NCBI RefSeq assembly: GCF_026241335.1
Contig: NZ_JAPHAV010000002.1
Location: 1-64,000, forward strand
Direction: 5' to 3'
Length of the DNA stretch: 64,000 nt
From: Ochrobactrum chromiisoli
GTDB lineage: Bacteria; Pseudomonadota; Alphaproteobacteria; Rhizobiales; Rhizobiaceae
The translations under genes were made by a program, and so were the position numbers. Positions 29,648 to 39,903 of the stretch are shown here, piece after piece; positions within the stretch are counted from its first letter, which is position 1; the number at the start of each line of letters is the position of its first letter. The notes under the pieces were generated by a model. It ran no database searches, was not told the origin of the DNA, and saw nothing but the letters and a program-made list of their open reading frames with translations.

Positions 29648-30397
29648 GTGCTTAGTGTTTCTTATTTGACGGCTGCCGGTGCGGGTGCGCTGTCGTTTCT
29701 TTCGCCCTGTGTCCTGCCGCTTGTGCCGCCTTATCTGTGCTATATGGCGGGTGTGAGTGTTGAGGATTTTCGTGCAGAAAAAGAATCACGCATTGCTGCG
29801 GCTCCTTCGCATCGTCGTTCTCTTGCTTTTGCGGCTATCTGCTTTGTACTCGGTTTTACCACTGTTTTTGTGGCCCTTGGGGCTGGTGCATCGTCCATCG
29901 GCGCATTTCTGCGCATGTGGCAGCAGGAAATCGCTATGGCGGCGGGCGTCGTCATCATTCTGATGGGCCTCAACTTCCTGGGGGTGCTGCGCTTTTCATT
30001 CCTATCGCGTGAGGCGCGTTTTCAGGCGCGTAATGCGCCAGCTTCGCCATTGGGCGCTTATGTCATGGGGCTGGCTTTTGCCTTTGGTTGGACGCCATGT
30101 ATTGGCCCGGTTCTGGGGCCTATCCTCACATTGGCAGGCGGCAGCAGCACGGTGATTGACGGCGCTGCCCTTCTGGCAGTGTATTCGCTGGGTCTGGGAA
30201 TTCCGTTTCTGATTGCGGCTCTTTTTTCGGGCGCATTCATGCGGTTTTTGTCACACTTCCGGGTTCATCTGGGCAAAGTTGAAAAAGCGATGGGCGCGTT
30301 GCTCGTGATTGCTGGTGTGCTTTTCCTGACCGGCGGAATGCAGTCTTTCTCGTTCTGGCTGCTCGAAACTTTCCCGGCACTGGGGCGCTTGGGCTGA
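29648..30397 (+). CDS. ccdA: CcdA-family thiol-disulfide transmembrane protein
   Basis: 249 residues and six membrane helices. The paired motifs SFLSPCVLPLVPPYLCYMAG (N-terminal) and GWTPCIGPVLGPILTLAGG (after helix 3) contain the two membrane cysteines that relay electrons from thioredoxin to the periplasm for cytochrome c maturation. The start is GTG at 29648 with GAGGT five bases upstream. Short CcdA form without the DsbD periplasmic domains. It stands as a single gene. Confidence 0.92.
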   Translation: MLSVSYLTAAGAGALSFLSPCVLPLVPPYLCYMAGVSVEDFRAEKESRIAAAPSHRRSLAFAAICFVLGFTTVFVALGAGASSIGAFLRMWQQEIAMAAGVVIILMGLNFLGVLRFSFLSREARFQARNAPASPLGAYVMGLAFAFGWTPCIGPVLGPILTLAGGSSTVIDGAALLAVYSLGLGIPFLIAALFSGAFMRFLSHFRVHLGKVEKAMGALLVIAGVLFLTGGMQSFSFWLLETFPALGRLG

Positions 30398-30466
30398 AAT
30401 TGTAAGTTTCCATATACGCTTTAATGCTATTGAGCAGATGAGCCTTTAATCTTTCTGGACGATATT

Positions 30467-31831
30467 ATGACAGACCGTACATGCCTTTCCATCGTGCTTG
30501 CCGCTGGCGAAGGCACGCGTATGAAATCGAGTTTGCCAAAAGTTCTGCATCAGGTAGCAGGCCTGCCGCTGGTCTCGCATGTGGTTAAGGCCGTGCAGGG
30601 CACTGGTAAAAGCGACGTGGCTCTGGTCGTCGGGCGCGGTGCAGATGAAGTGCGCGGCGCTGTCGAAAAAATTGCCGATGCGGTTTCTGCCTTTGAGCAG
30701 ACAGAGCGTTTGGGTACGGCCCATGCGGTTCTGGCCGCGCGCGCAGCAATCGAGCGCGGTTATGATGATCTGCTGATCGTCTTTGGCGATACGCCGCTGA
30801 TCGAAGCGCATTCGTTGCAGGCTGCGCGCAACAAGCTTTCAGAGGGTGCTGACGTTGTCGTTATCGGTTTTCGTCCCGCAAACCCGCATGGCTATGGTCG
30901 CCTGATCGAAGAAGGTGGTAAGCTCACTGCGATTATCGAAGAGAAAGAAGCCACCGACGCCCAGAAGAAAATCGGCTTCTGCAATGGTGGTTTGATGGCC
31001 GTTCGTGGTCAACACGCTCTTGCTCTGCTTGATGCTGTTGATAACAAGAACGCCAAGGGCGAATATTATTTGACCGATATTGTTGGCCTCGCGCATGGCA
31101 ACGGCCTGAATGTCGTGGCGATTGAAGTGCCTGTCGATAATGTGATTGGCATCAACAATCGTGCCGAACTCGCTGAAGCTGAAAGCATCTGGCAGAACCG
31201 CAAGCGTCAGGAAATGATGCTGGCCGGTGTGACGTTGATTGCGCCTGAAACTGTTTTCTTCTCACATGATACGCTGGTCGAAGCCGACGTTGTGATTGAG
31301 CCAAACGTCTTCTTCGGGCAGGGCGTGCATGTGGCATCGGGTGCACTGATTCACGCTTTCTCACATATTGAAGGTGCGAAGATTGGCGTAAATGCCGAGA
31401 TCGGACCCTTTGCGCGTTTGCGTCCGGGTGCAAATCTTGGCGAAAAATCCAAAGTGGGTAATTTTTGTGAAGTGAAGAACGCCCAGGTCGGCAAGGGCGC
31501 GAAGATCAATCATCTGACCTATATTGGTGATGCTATTGTGGGCGCGTCGAGCAATATCGGTGCGGGCACAATCACCTGCAATTACGATGGCTATAACAAG
31601 TATAAGACGGTGATCGGCGAACATGCCTTCGTTGGCTCCAACAGCTCGCTTGTTGCGCCAGTATCGATCGGTGATAATGCCTATATCGCATCTGGTAGCA
31701 CAATTACGGAGGATGTGCCTGCGGATGCTCTGGCTTTCGGTCGTGCGCGGCAAGAAACCAAAGAAGGTCGGGGAAAGATATTGCGCGAGAAATACGCTGC
31801 CATCAAAGCGGCTAAAACATCGTCGAAATAA
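30467..31831 (+). CDS. glmU: bifunctional UDP-N-acetylglucosamine pyrophosphorylase / GlcN-1-P acetyltransferase
   Basis: 454 residues. The N-terminal uridylyltransferase begins [18 protein letters not shown], with [14 protein letters not shown] and FGDTPLIEA further on. The C-terminal left-handed beta-helix (about 250-454) has hexapeptide repeats and the acetyltransferase segments [20 protein letters not shown] and [17 protein letters not shown]. It makes UDP-GlcNAc for peptidoglycan and lipid A. glmS follows and supplies its substrate path (GlcN-6-P). A terminator separates the two. Confidence 0.97.
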   Translation: MTDRTCLSIVLAAGEGTRMKSSLPKVLHQVAGLPLVSHVVKAVQGTGKSDVALVVGRGADEVRGAVEKIADAVSAFEQTERLGTAHAVLAARAAIERGYDDLLIVFGDTPLIEAHSLQAARNKLSEGADVVVIGFRPANPHGYGRLIEEGGKLTAIIEEKEATDAQKKIGFCNGGLMAVRGQHALALLDAVDNKNAKGEYYLTDIVGLAHGNGLNVVAIEVPVDNVIGINNRAELAEAESIWQNRKRQEMMLAGVTLIAPETVFFSHDTLVEADVVIEPNVFFGQGVHVASGALIHAFSHIEGAKIGVNAEIGPFARLRPGANLGEKSKVGNFCEVKNAQVGKGAKINHLTYIGDAIVGASSNIGAGTITCNYDGYNKYKTVIGEHAFVGSNSSLVAPVSIGDNAYIASGSTITEDVPADALAFGRARQETKEGRGKILREKYAAIKAAKTSSK

Positions 31832-31850
31832 ACGGCCAACAGATGAATAG

Positions 31851-31880
31851 AACGACAGCCCTTTGGGTTGTCGTTTTACA
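31851..31880 (+). terminator. terminator of glmU
   Basis: AACGACAGCCC pairs with GGGTTGTCGTT around TTT, and TTTACATT follows. It lies 20 bases after the glmU stop. Confidence 0.8.
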
Positions 31881-31933
31881 TTAGAATCTTTAAATCACAA
31901 CTCAATGCGTGAATCTCGGATCTGGAGCACCCT

Positions 31934-33757
31934 ATGTGTGGAATTATCGGCATTATCGGCAATGACGAAGTCGCACCGCGTCTGGTTGATGCGCTGAAGC
32001 GGCTTGAATATCGCGGTTATGATTCTGCCGGTATTGCCACGCTTTTGAATGGCAAGCTTGATCGCCGTCGTGCGGAAGGCAAACTGGTTAATCTGGAAAA
32101 ACGTCTGGCGGGTGAACCACTTCCGGGCGTCATCGGCATTGGCCATACGCGTTGGGCCACACATGGCAAGCCCGTTGAACGCAATGCGCATCCACATATC
32201 ACGCCGCGCTTGGCTGTTGTTCATAACGGCATTATCGAAAACTTTGCCGAATTGCGTGCTATGCTCGAAGCGGAAGGTTTTAGGTTCGAGACAGAAACCG
32301 ACACTGAAGCCGTCGCGCATCTCGTGACGCGCGAGTTGAACAAGGGAAAATCGCCTGTTGAGGCCGTGCGCGACAGCCTGCCACTGTTACAAGGCGCTTT
32401 TGCACTCGCCTTCTTGTTTGAAGGCAATGAAGAAACGTTGATCGGCGCGCGTCAGGGGCCGCCACTGGCCGTGGGCTATGGCGAAGGCGAAATGTTCCTC
32501 GGTTCTGACGCTATCGCTTTGTCGCCATTCACCGACACAATTGCCTATCTTGAAGATGGTGACTGGGCAGTGCTGACCCGTAAGGGCGTGACCATCTATG
32601 ATGAAAACAATGTTGAGGTTGAACGCACGATTTTGAAGTCACAGGCCGGTAATATGCTGGTCTCGAAGGGCAATCATCGCCACTTCATGCAGAAAGAGAT
32701 GTTCGAGCAGCCGGAAGTGATTTCGCATACGCTCGCAAACTATCTCGATTTCACCACCGGTAAGGTGCGTCGGGAAGCGATTGCTGTTGATTTTGCCAAG
32801 ATTGACCGGCTGACAATCTCTGCCTGTGGCACCGCTTTTTATGCGGCTTCGGTGGGCAAATACTGGTTCGAGCAGATCGCACGTCTGCCGGTCGATAGCG
32901 ATATCGCTTCGGAATTTCGTTATCGCGAAATGCCGCTTTCAAAGGATTCGCTCGCGATGTTCGTTTCGCAGTCTGGTGAAACGGCGGATACGCTCGCGTC
33001 GCTGCGTTATTGCAAATCGCAGGGTTTGAAAATCGCCTCTGTGGTCAATGTGACCGGATCGACCATTGCGCGTGAATCGGATGCCGTGTTCCCGACGCTG
33101 GCCGGTCCTGAAATCGGTGTGGCCTCGACCAAGGCTTTCACCTGCCAGCTTTCGACCATGGCGTCACTTGCGATTGCTGCTGCAAAAGCGCGCGGTGCGA
33201 TTGATGACAAGCGTGAACAGGAACTGGTGCGTCAGCTTTCGGAAGCACCGCGCTTTATCAATCAGGTTCTCAAGCTTGAAGACCAGATTGCTACCGTCTG
33301 TCACGAGTTGGCAAAGGTCAGCCATGTGCTTTATCTCGGTCGTGGAACATCGTTCCCGTTGGCCATGGAAGGCGCGCTGAAGCTCAAGGAAATTTCCTAC
33401 ATTCACGCCGAAGGCTATGCGGCTGGTGAACTCAAGCACGGCCCGATTGCGCTTATTGATGAGACCATGCCGGTTATCGTCATTGCGCCGTCGGATCGTC
33501 TTTATGAGAAGACCGTTTCCAACATGCAGGAAGTGGCAGCCCGCGGCGGCCGTATTATTCTGATCACCGACAAGAAAGGTGCTGCGGCAGCAAGCCTTGA
33601 TACGATGGCGACCATTGTTCTGCCGGATGTGCCTGAGTTTATCACGCCGTTGGTTTATGCTCTGCCGATCCAGATGCTCGCTTATCATACTGCTATTTTG
33701 ATGGGTACGGACGTCGATCAGCCGCGCAATCTCGCAAAGTCGGTGACGGTAGAATAA
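31934..33757 (+). CDS. glmS: glutamine--fructose-6-phosphate aminotransferase
   Basis: 607 residues. The N-terminal glutaminase starts MCGIIGIIGNDE, with Cys2 as nucleophile after Met removal, followed by TRWATHGKPVERNAHPH. Two SIS domains follow: ISACGTAFYAASVGKYWFEQ, SQSGETADTLASLRYCKS, EGALKLKEISYIHAEGY, and the usual C-terminal PRNLAKSVTVE. It forms glucosamine-6-phosphate from fructose-6-phosphate and glutamine, the first step toward UDP-GlcNAc. I looked for and do not see a glmS ribozyme in the 100 bases upstream, as expected for this phylum. Confidence 0.97.
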   Translation: MCGIIGIIGNDEVAPRLVDALKRLEYRGYDSAGIATLLNGKLDRRRAEGKLVNLEKRLAGEPLPGVIGIGHTRWATHGKPVERNAHPHITPRLAVVHNGIIENFAELRAMLEAEGFRFETETDTEAVAHLVTRELNKGKSPVEAVRDSLPLLQGAFALAFLFEGNEETLIGARQGPPLAVGYGEGEMFLGSDAIALSPFTDTIAYLEDGDWAVLTRKGVTIYDENNVEVERTILKSQAGNMLVSKGNHRHFMQKEMFEQPEVISHTLANYLDFTTGKVRREAIAVDFAKIDRLTISACGTAFYAASVGKYWFEQIARLPVDSDIASEFRYREMPLSKDSLAMFVSQSGETADTLASLRYCKSQGLKIASVVNVTGSTIARESDAVFPTLAGPEIGVASTKAFTCQLSTMASLAIAAAKARGAIDDKREQELVRQLSEAPRFINQVLKLEDQIATVCHELAKVSHVLYLGRGTSFPLAMEGALKLKEISYIHAEGYAAGELKHGPIALIDETMPVIVIAPSDRLYEKTVSNMQEVAARGGRIILITDKKGAAAASLDTMATIVLPDVPEFITPLVYALPIQMLAYHTAILMGTDVDQPRNLAKSVTVE

Positions 33758-33800
33758 AATTAAAACAATCTCTTATCTGAAAAAATTGACAGATAGATAG

Positions 33801-33835
33801 AAATGACCGCAGCGATGCGGCCATTTCGTTTTTAT
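33801..33835 (+). terminator. terminator of glmS
   Basis: AAATGACCGC and GCGGCCATTT pair (one wobble) around AGCGAT, followed by CGTTTTTAT. The T-run overlaps the recG stop codon, which comes from the opposite side. Confidence 0.75.
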
Positions 33836-35940
33836 CCCGCGCGAAGCAGGCGGATCGCCTCATCGCGTCCGAAAAGATAAAGCAGCACGCGCAGCGCTTT
33901 TCCGCGCTCGCTTTCAAGGTCGGGATCGCTTGCCAGAATATAGCGCGCGTCTTTGCGAGCGATTTCCAGCAAGTCGCCATGTGCTTCAATCGAAGCAAGG
34001 CGGAAGCCCGGCGTACCTGATTGACGGGTGCCGAGCAACTCGCCTTCGCCACGCAGTTTCAGGTCTTCTTCGGCAATGCGGAAACCGTCTTCCGTTTCGC
34101 GCATCACCTTGAGACGGGCCTGTCCGATTTCACCAAGTGGGCCTTTATAAAGCAGAAGGCAGGTGGATGGCTTGTCGCCACGGCCAACGCGTCCGCGTAG
34201 CTGGTGCAATTGGGATAGCCCGAAGCGCTCGGCGTGTTCGATGACGATGATCGTTGCATCCGGCACGTCGACGCCAACCTCAATGACGGTGGTTGCGACC
34301 AGCAACCGCGTTTCGCCCTGCTTGAAAGCGCGCATCGCTTCGTCTTTTTCAGCACCAGTCATGCGGCCATGGATGAGGCCGATCTTGTTGCCAAAAACTG
34401 ACTTGAGCGATTCAAAGCGTTCTTCGGCGGAAGTCAGTTCGACGAGTTCGGACTCCTCCACAAGCGGACATATCCAGTAGATCTTCTGCCCTTCGTGAAC
34501 GGCCTTCCGAATGCGCTCGACAAGTTCGCCCATGCGTTCCATGGGCAGAATGGCAGTGGTAATCGGCTGGCGTCCGGCTGGCTTTTCGGTGAGCTTGGAT
34601 ACATCCATATCACCAAAGGCGGTCAGCACAAGTGTGCGTGGAATAGGCGTTGCCGTCATCACAAGCATATCGGGTGCGCTGCCTTTTGCCGTCAGCATCA
34701 GACGCTGATGTACGCCGAAACGATGCTGCTCGTCGATGATGACGAAGACGAGATCGTGATATTCGACCTTTTCCTGAAAAAGCGCGTGCGTGCCGATGAT
34801 AATATCGACTTCGCCGCTTTTCAGGCCCTCAAGCACAGCATTGCGTTCTTTGCCTTTTTCGCGACCTGTAAGAAGGGCGGCTTTCAGGCCAACCTTTTCC
34901 GCCAGAGGTGCAATGGTGGCAAAATGCTGTCGAGCCAGCACTTCTGTTGGCGCCATCAGGGCAGACTGACCGCCAGATTCCGCGGCATGTGCCATCGATA
35001 AAAGGCCAACGACCGTCTTGCCAGAACCAACATCGCCTTGCAGCAGGCGAAGCATACGCTCAGGCGATTTAAGATCGGTGATGATCTCGCGAACCGCCTG
35101 ATCCTGACTTTTGGTCAGTTTATAGGGGAGGTGGCGCATGATTTCCGCAACGATGCGGCCATTGCCTTCCAGTGGGCGCCCTGAAAGGCGACGTGTCTTG
35201 GCGCGCACAAGCGCGAGTGCCAATTGTCCTGCCAAAAACTCGTCATAAGCCAGCCTGCGCCGTGTGATACTTTCGAGCGCAATATCACTCGGATCTTCCG
35301 GCAGATGCATTGTGTTCAATGCCTCTTTGAAAGAGGCGAAACGCTCACGCGCAATCAGCGGCCCGTCAATCCATTCGGGTAGTACCGGCACGCGGGTCAG
35401 TGCTTCTTTTACCGCGCGGCCAAGCGTTTTCGATGAAAGGCCAGCCGTCAGCGCATAGACGGGTTCAACCATCGGAAGACTGGCCGCATCTTCAAGGCTT
35501 GCGATATAATCCGGATGCACCATCGAGGCACGCCCATTGAACCATTCGACCTTGCCGGAAACGATGACGATTTCGCCTTCGGGCAACATCTTTTCCAGCC
35601 ATGGCAATTGCGCATGAAAGAAGGTGAGGATGATTTCGCCAGTGTCATCATGTGCAGTCACACGATGCGGAACATTGCCGCGTCCACGCGGGGCTGGCTG
35701 ATGCTGATCAACCATCACCTCAAGCGTCACAATGGCGCCTTCCTGCGCAAAGGCTACTCCGGGGCGGTTGCGTCGGTCGATCACACTATGTGGTGGCAGG
35801 AAGAGAAGCTGGCCAACTTTTGGCTCAGCTCCGGGCACGTCTGTGCCCAAAAGTTTGCCAAGCAAAGCTGCCACTTTCGGGCCAATGCCGGAAAGCGAGC
35901 GGACGGAAGCGAAAAACGGATCAAGCACAGACGGACGCAT
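33832..35940 (-). CDS. recG: ATP-dependent DNA helicase RecG
   Basis: About 702 residues from the ATG at 35940 (MRPSVLDPFFASVRSL); the open frame extends 33 codons further but the extra residues are not RecG-like, and an ATG four codons upstream is also possible. The wedge domain (about 60-160) has the OB fold. Helicase motifs: Walker A QGDVGSGKTVVGLLSM, DEQH box VIIDEQHRFGVHQR, TATPIPRTL, then QLRGRVGRGDKPSTCLLLY. It remodels stalled replication forks and Holliday junctions. It is divergent from sdhE-mfd. Confidence 0.96.
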   Translation of the reverse strand: MRPSVLDPFFASVRSLSGIGPKVAALLGKLLGTDVPGAEPKVGQLLFLPPHSVIDRRNRPGVAFAQEGAIVTLEVMVDQHQPAPRGRGNVPHRVTAHDDTGEIILTFFHAQLPWLEKMLPEGEIVIVSGKVEWFNGRASMVHPDYIASLEDAASLPMVEPVYALTAGLSSKTLGRAVKEALTRVPVLPEWIDGPLIARERFASFKEALNTMHLPEDPSDIALESITRRRLAYDEFLAGQLALALVRAKTRRLSGRPLEGNGRIVAEIMRHLPYKLTKSQDQAVREIITDLKSPERMLRLLQGDVGSGKTVVGLLSMAHAAESGGQSALMAPTEVLARQHFATIAPLAEKVGLKAALLTGREKGKERNAVLEGLKSGEVDIIIGTHALFQEKVEYHDLVFVIIDEQHRFGVHQRLMLTAKGSAPDMLVMTATPIPRTLVLTAFGDMDVSKLTEKPAGRQPITTAILPMERMGELVERIRKAVHEGQKIYWICPLVEESELVELTSAEERFESLKSVFGNKIGLIHGRMTGAEKDEAMRAFKQGETRLLVATTVIEVGVDVPDATIIVIEHAERFGLSQLHQLRGRVGRGDKPSTCLLLYKGPLGEIGQARLKVMRETEDGFRIAEEDLKLRGEGELLGTRQSGTPGFRLASIEAHGDLLEIARKDARYILASDPDLESERGKALRVLLYLFGRDEAIRLLRAG

Positions 35941-36086
35941 GGCTGGAAGCATTAACTGCTTTGCTTTTCTGTGCAAGCCTTTGAAATGGTTTTGTACTAT
36001 TTTTGTTCTAATTGCGGAAACGGGTTCCCTCATCGTCAACAGATGCTATATACCGGCAACATATTTTTTAATGGAGCGCTCAAACA

Positions 36087-36374
36087 ATGACAGGCAGCAC
36101 ACTTGCGGCAGGAAATCTTGATGTTAGGCGTCGCAAGCTTCTGTTTCGCGCCTGGCATCGCGGCATGCGCGAGATGGATCTGATCCTTGGGCAGTATGCC
36201 GATCAGTATCTTCTAGCCTTCACTGATGCTCAACTGGACGAGTTTGAGCAGATTCTTGAAGTGCTCGACCGCGATCTTCTGAAATGGGTGACAGGCGAAA
36301 GCGAAACACCTCAGGAATATGATACGCCTTTATTCCGTGACATCATTGCTTTCCGCGACCGCATAGAATTCTGA
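36087..36374 (+). CDS. sdhE: succinate dehydrogenase assembly factor (SdhE/YgfY, SDHAF2)
   Basis: 95 residues. The family motif RGMRE sits in WHRGMREMDLILGQYAD, followed by FEQILEVLDRDLLKWVTGE, the DUF339 helix bundle. The protein helps attach FAD covalently to SdhA. It is 12 bases before mfd, in the same direction; this recG/sdhE/mfd order is common in Rhizobiales and does not mean a functional link. Confidence 0.95.
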   Translation: MTGSTLAAGNLDVRRRKLLFRAWHRGMREMDLILGQYADQYLLAFTDAQLDEFEQILEVLDRDLLKWVTGESETPQEYDTPLFRDIIAFRDRIEF

Positions 36375-36386
36375 GAATAAGCCGCC

Positions 36387-39300
36387 ATGCCCGTATTCAG
36401 CAAACTTGGTGTGAAAGCCAGCAATAGCAAAAATATCGTCATCGATGGCGTTGCCGATGGTTTCGAAGCTTTTTGTCTTGCGCGGCTGGTCGAAGAGATT
36501 GGTGAGCGTGGGCCTCTGCTGTATATTGTGCGTGATGGTCAGCGCATTGCAGATCTTGAGCAGGTGCTGAACTTTGTTGCGCCCGACCTTCCGGTGCTGC
36601 ATCTGCCAGCGTGGGATTGTTTGCCCTATGATCGTGTGTCGCCGGGGGCGGATGCATCGGCACGCAGGCTTGCGGCACTGGCCGCCTTGGCTTCATTGAA
36701 GAAGACGCCGCATCCCGCTGTGATCATCACGACTGCCAATGCGGTTTTGCAGAAGCTGCCGCCGCAGGCTGCAATCGCCGAACAGGTGATTTCCGCACGT
36801 CCCGGTAATCAGCTCAATATGAACGCGCTGAGTGCGCGACTTGAGCGCAACGGCTTTGAGCGTGTTTCGACGGTACGTGATATTGGCGAATATGCAGTGC
36901 GTGGCGGGATTCTTGATCTTTATGCACCGGGGTCAGAAGAGCCGCTGCGTCTTGATTTTTTTGGTGATACGCTCGAAACAATTCGCGCGTTTGACCCGGC
37001 ATCGCAGCGCACCACAGGCGCACGTAAGGAATTTGTGCTTCAGCCGATGAGCGAAATTTCGCTCTCGCCGGACATGATCAGCCATTTTCGCAGAAATTAT
37101 GTGGCGATGTTTGGCGCGCCACAGCGCGATGATGCGCTTTATCAGGCGATCAGTGAAGGGCGGCGCTTTGCCGGCATGGAGCACTGGCTCCCGCTGTTTT
37201 ACGATAATCTCGAAACTGTGTTTGACCATGCCGGCGACATGCCGGTGGTGTTCGATCATCTGGTGCATGAAGCACTGACCGAACGCCACACGATGGTTGT
37301 GGATCACTATGAGTCGCGCCTCAGGCAGGCAGAAGGCAAAGAGCCGGGCAGCGATGCTGTGCCGTACAAGCCGGTTAAGCCGGAAACGCTTTATCTCACG
37401 CCAAAAGAAGTGGAAGCGATTGCTGCAACCAACGGATTGCGTATTGATCTGACGCCATTTGGTACGCCTGAAGTGACTGGCCGTGCGATTGTTCATGCCG
37501 ATGTCCATAAGGGACGCAGCTTTGCGGAAGAACGTGCAGCAACCGATGTGAACCTGTTTGAATCGGTGGTGAAATATATTGCCGATTTGCGTGTGGCTGG
37601 CAAAAAAGTGCTGGTGGCAGCATGGTCGGAAGGATCGCTCGATCGTCTGCTGCAAGTGCTCGACGAGCATGGCCTTGAAAAGATTGAGACCGTTGACCGC
37701 CTTTCGATGGTTAAGGCGCTGTCGCGCGACAAGATCACGGCAGCTGTTCTGGCAGTTGAAAGCGGTTTTGACGCTGGCGATCTGGTTGTTGTTGCCGAGC
37801 AGGATATTCTCGGTGACCGCCTCGTGCGTCGCTCAAAGCGCCGCAAACGTGACCAGAATTTTATTTCGGAGGCCGCCTCACTTTCGGCTGGCGATATTGT
37901 CGTCCATGTTGATCATGGTATCGGTCGTTTTATAGGCCTGAAAACGATCACGGCAGCGGGCGCTCCGCATGATTGTCTCGAGATTCATTATGCAGGCGAT
38001 GATCGACTGTTTCTGCCAGTCGAAAATATCGAATTGCTTTCTCGCTTCGGGTCCGAGGGGTCGGAAGCTGTTCTTGATAAGCTCGGCGGCGGCGCATGGC
38101 AGATGCGCAAGGCCAAGCTCAAGAAACGCCTGCTTGAAATTGCCGGTCATCTGATCCAGATCGCTGCCGAACGCCAGATGCGCGGTGCACCCGTTATGCA
38201 GCCACCAGAAGGCCTTTACGCAGAATTCGCGGCGCGTTTCCCTTATGATGAGACCGAAGATCAGTTGCGCGCTATTGATGCGATTACGGATGATCTGGGT
38301 GCAGGCAAGCCGATGGATCGCCTCATCTGCGGCGATGTTGGTTTCGGCAAAACGGAAGTTGCACTGCGCGCGGCTTTTGTTGCTGCCTTGAGCGGTTTTC
38401 AGGTGGCAGTGGTTGTGCCGACCACGCTTCTATCACGCCAGCATTTCAAAACCTTCTCAACCCGTTTCCACGGTTTGCCGGTTAATGTCGCGCACGCATC
38501 TCGACTGGTTGGCTCGAAAGAGCTTGCAGCCACCAAAAAGGGCATTGAAGACGGCACCGTAGATATTGTGGTCGGCACGCATGCGCTGCTCGGCAATTCG
38601 ATCAAGTTCAAGAATCTGGGTCTTCTCATCATCGATGAAGAGCAGCATTTCGGCGTAAAGCACAAAGAGCGGCTTAAGGAGTTGAAATCGGACATTCACG
38701 TTTTGACGCTTTCTGCAACGCCGATCCCGCGCACGTTGCAGCTGGCACTCACCGGCGTGCGTGAGCTTTCGCTGATTACGACGCCACCGGTTGATCGTAT
38801 GGCTGTTCGTACTTTTGTGTCACCATTTGACCCTCTGGTGATCCGCGAGACATTGCTGCGCGAACGCTATCGCGGTGGTCAAAGTTTCTATGTCTGTCCG
38901 CGCGTGGCTGACCTTGCGGACATTGAGCAGTTTCTCAGAGATCATGTGCCGGAACTCAAAGTTGGTGTCGCACATGGTCAGATGGCACCCGGAATGCTCG
39001 ATGACATTATGAATGCCTTCTATGACGGCCAATATGATGTGCTTTTATCGACGACCATCGTCGAATCTGGCCTCGACATTCCAACCGCCAACACGATGAT
39101 CGTGCATCGTGCCGATATGTTCGGCCTCTCGCAGCTTTATCAGCTGCGCGGACGTGTCGGCCGCTCCAAGCAGCGCGCCTTTGCGCTGTTTACGCTGCCT
39201 GCCGGTCGCACGCTCACCGCCACTGCCGAGCGTCGTCTGAAGGTTCTGCAGTCCCTTGATACGCTGGGCGCTGGCTTCCAGCTCGCAAGTCATGACATGG

Positions 39301-39887
39301 ATATTCGCGGTGCGGGTAATCTGCTTGGCGAAGAACAGTCCGGTCACATCAAGGAAGTAGGCTTCGAGCTTTACCAGCAGATGCTGGAAGAAGCGGTTGC
39401 AACGCTCAAGGGCACCATTGAGGTCGAAGACAGCCAGTGGTCGCCACAGATTGCAATTGGAACGGCTGTGATGATTCCGGAAGCTTATGTGCCGGATCTG
39501 CAATTGCGCCTTGGTCTTTATCGCCGTCTGGCAGACCTTGAAGAGCCGCAGGATATTGATGCATTTGGTGCAGAACTGATTGACCGTTTCGGTCCGATGC
39601 CGGAAGAAGTGCAGCACCTGCTCAAAATCGTTTACATCAAGGCACTCTGCCGCCGCGCTAATGTCGAGAAGCTTGATGCCGGTCCGAAAGGCGTGGTTAT
39701 CCAGTTCCGCAATGCAACTTTCAACAATCCGGTTGGATTGGTGAAGATGATCGGTGAACAGGGCTCCATGGCCAAGATCAGGCCGGATCAGAGCATCGTC
39801 TTTATTCGTGATTGGGCGACGCCAGAAAAACGTCTGAATGGTTCGGCGGTTATTATGGCGCAGCTTGCAAAGATCCCGGCGGGTTAA
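36387..39887 (+). CDS. mfd: transcription-repair coupling factor
   Basis: 1166 residues. UvrB-like N-terminus (VRDGQRIADLEQVLNFV to about 350), RNA polymerase interaction domain around 500-560 (LSAGDIVVHVDHGIGRFIGL), then helicase motifs Walker A CGDVGFGKTEVALRAAF, DEEQ in LLIIDEEQHFGVKHKE, TLSATPIPRTL, TRG motif and QLRGRVGRSKQRAFALF, and a C-terminal TRCF domain with DRFGPMPEEVQHLL. It removes stalled RNA polymerase and recruits UvrA for repair. Full length. Confidence 0.97.
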   Translation: MPVFSKLGVKASNSKNIVIDGVADGFEAFCLARLVEEIGERGPLLYIVRDGQRIADLEQVLNFVAPDLPVLHLPAWDCLPYDRVSPGADASARRLAALAALASLKKTPHPAVIITTANAVLQKLPPQAAIAEQVISARPGNQLNMNALSARLERNGFERVSTVRDIGEYAVRGGILDLYAPGSEEPLRLDFFGDTLETIRAFDPASQRTTGARKEFVLQPMSEISLSPDMISHFRRNYVAMFGAPQRDDALYQAISEGRRFAGMEHWLPLFYDNLETVFDHAGDMPVVFDHLVHEALTERHTMVVDHYESRLRQAEGKEPGSDAVPYKPVKPETLYLTPKEVEAIAATNGLRIDLTPFGTPEVTGRAIVHADVHKGRSFAEERAATDVNLFESVVKYIADLRVAGKKVLVAAWSEGSLDRLLQVLDEHGLEKIETVDRLSMVKALSRDKITAAVLAVESGFDAGDLVVVAEQDILGDRLVRRSKRRKRDQNFISEAASLSAGDIVVHVDHGIGRFIGLKTITAAGAPHDCLEIHYAGDDRLFLPVENIELLSRFGSEGSEAVLDKLGGGAWQMRKAKLKKRLLEIAGHLIQIAAERQMRGAPVMQPPEGLYAEFAARFPYDETEDQLRAIDAITDDLGAGKPMDRLICGDVGFGKTEVALRAAFVAALSGFQVAVVVPTTLLSRQHFKTFSTRFHGLPVNVAHASRLVGSKELAATKKGIEDGTVDIVVGTHALLGNSIKFKNLGLLIIDEEQHFGVKHKERLKELKSDIHVLTLSATPIPRTLQLALTGVRELSLITTPPVDRMAVRTFVSPFDPLVIRETLLRERYRGGQSFYVCPRVADLADIEQFLRDHVPELKVGVAHGQMAPGMLDDIMNAFYDGQYDVLLSTTIVESGLDIPTANTMIVHRADMFGLSQLYQLRGRVGRSKQRAFALFTLPAGRTLTATAERRLKVLQSLDTLGAGFQLASHDMDIRGAGNLLGEEQSGHIKEVGFELYQQMLEEAVATLKGTIEVEDSQWSPQIAIGTAVMIPEAYVPDLQLRLGLYRRLADLEEPQDIDAFGAELIDRFGPMPEEVQHLLKIVYIKALCRRANVEKLDAGPKGVVIQFRNATFNNPVGLVKMIGEQGSMAKIRPDQSIVFIRDWATPEKRLNGSAVIMAQLAKIPAG

Positions 39888-39903
39888 CCCCGCCGCGATA
39901 TAT

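Noticed and set aside
31832-31933. glmS ribozyme before glmS
   Set aside because: The 100-base spacer contains only the glmU terminator and an AT-rich promoter region; this ribozyme class is known from Firmicutes and relatives.
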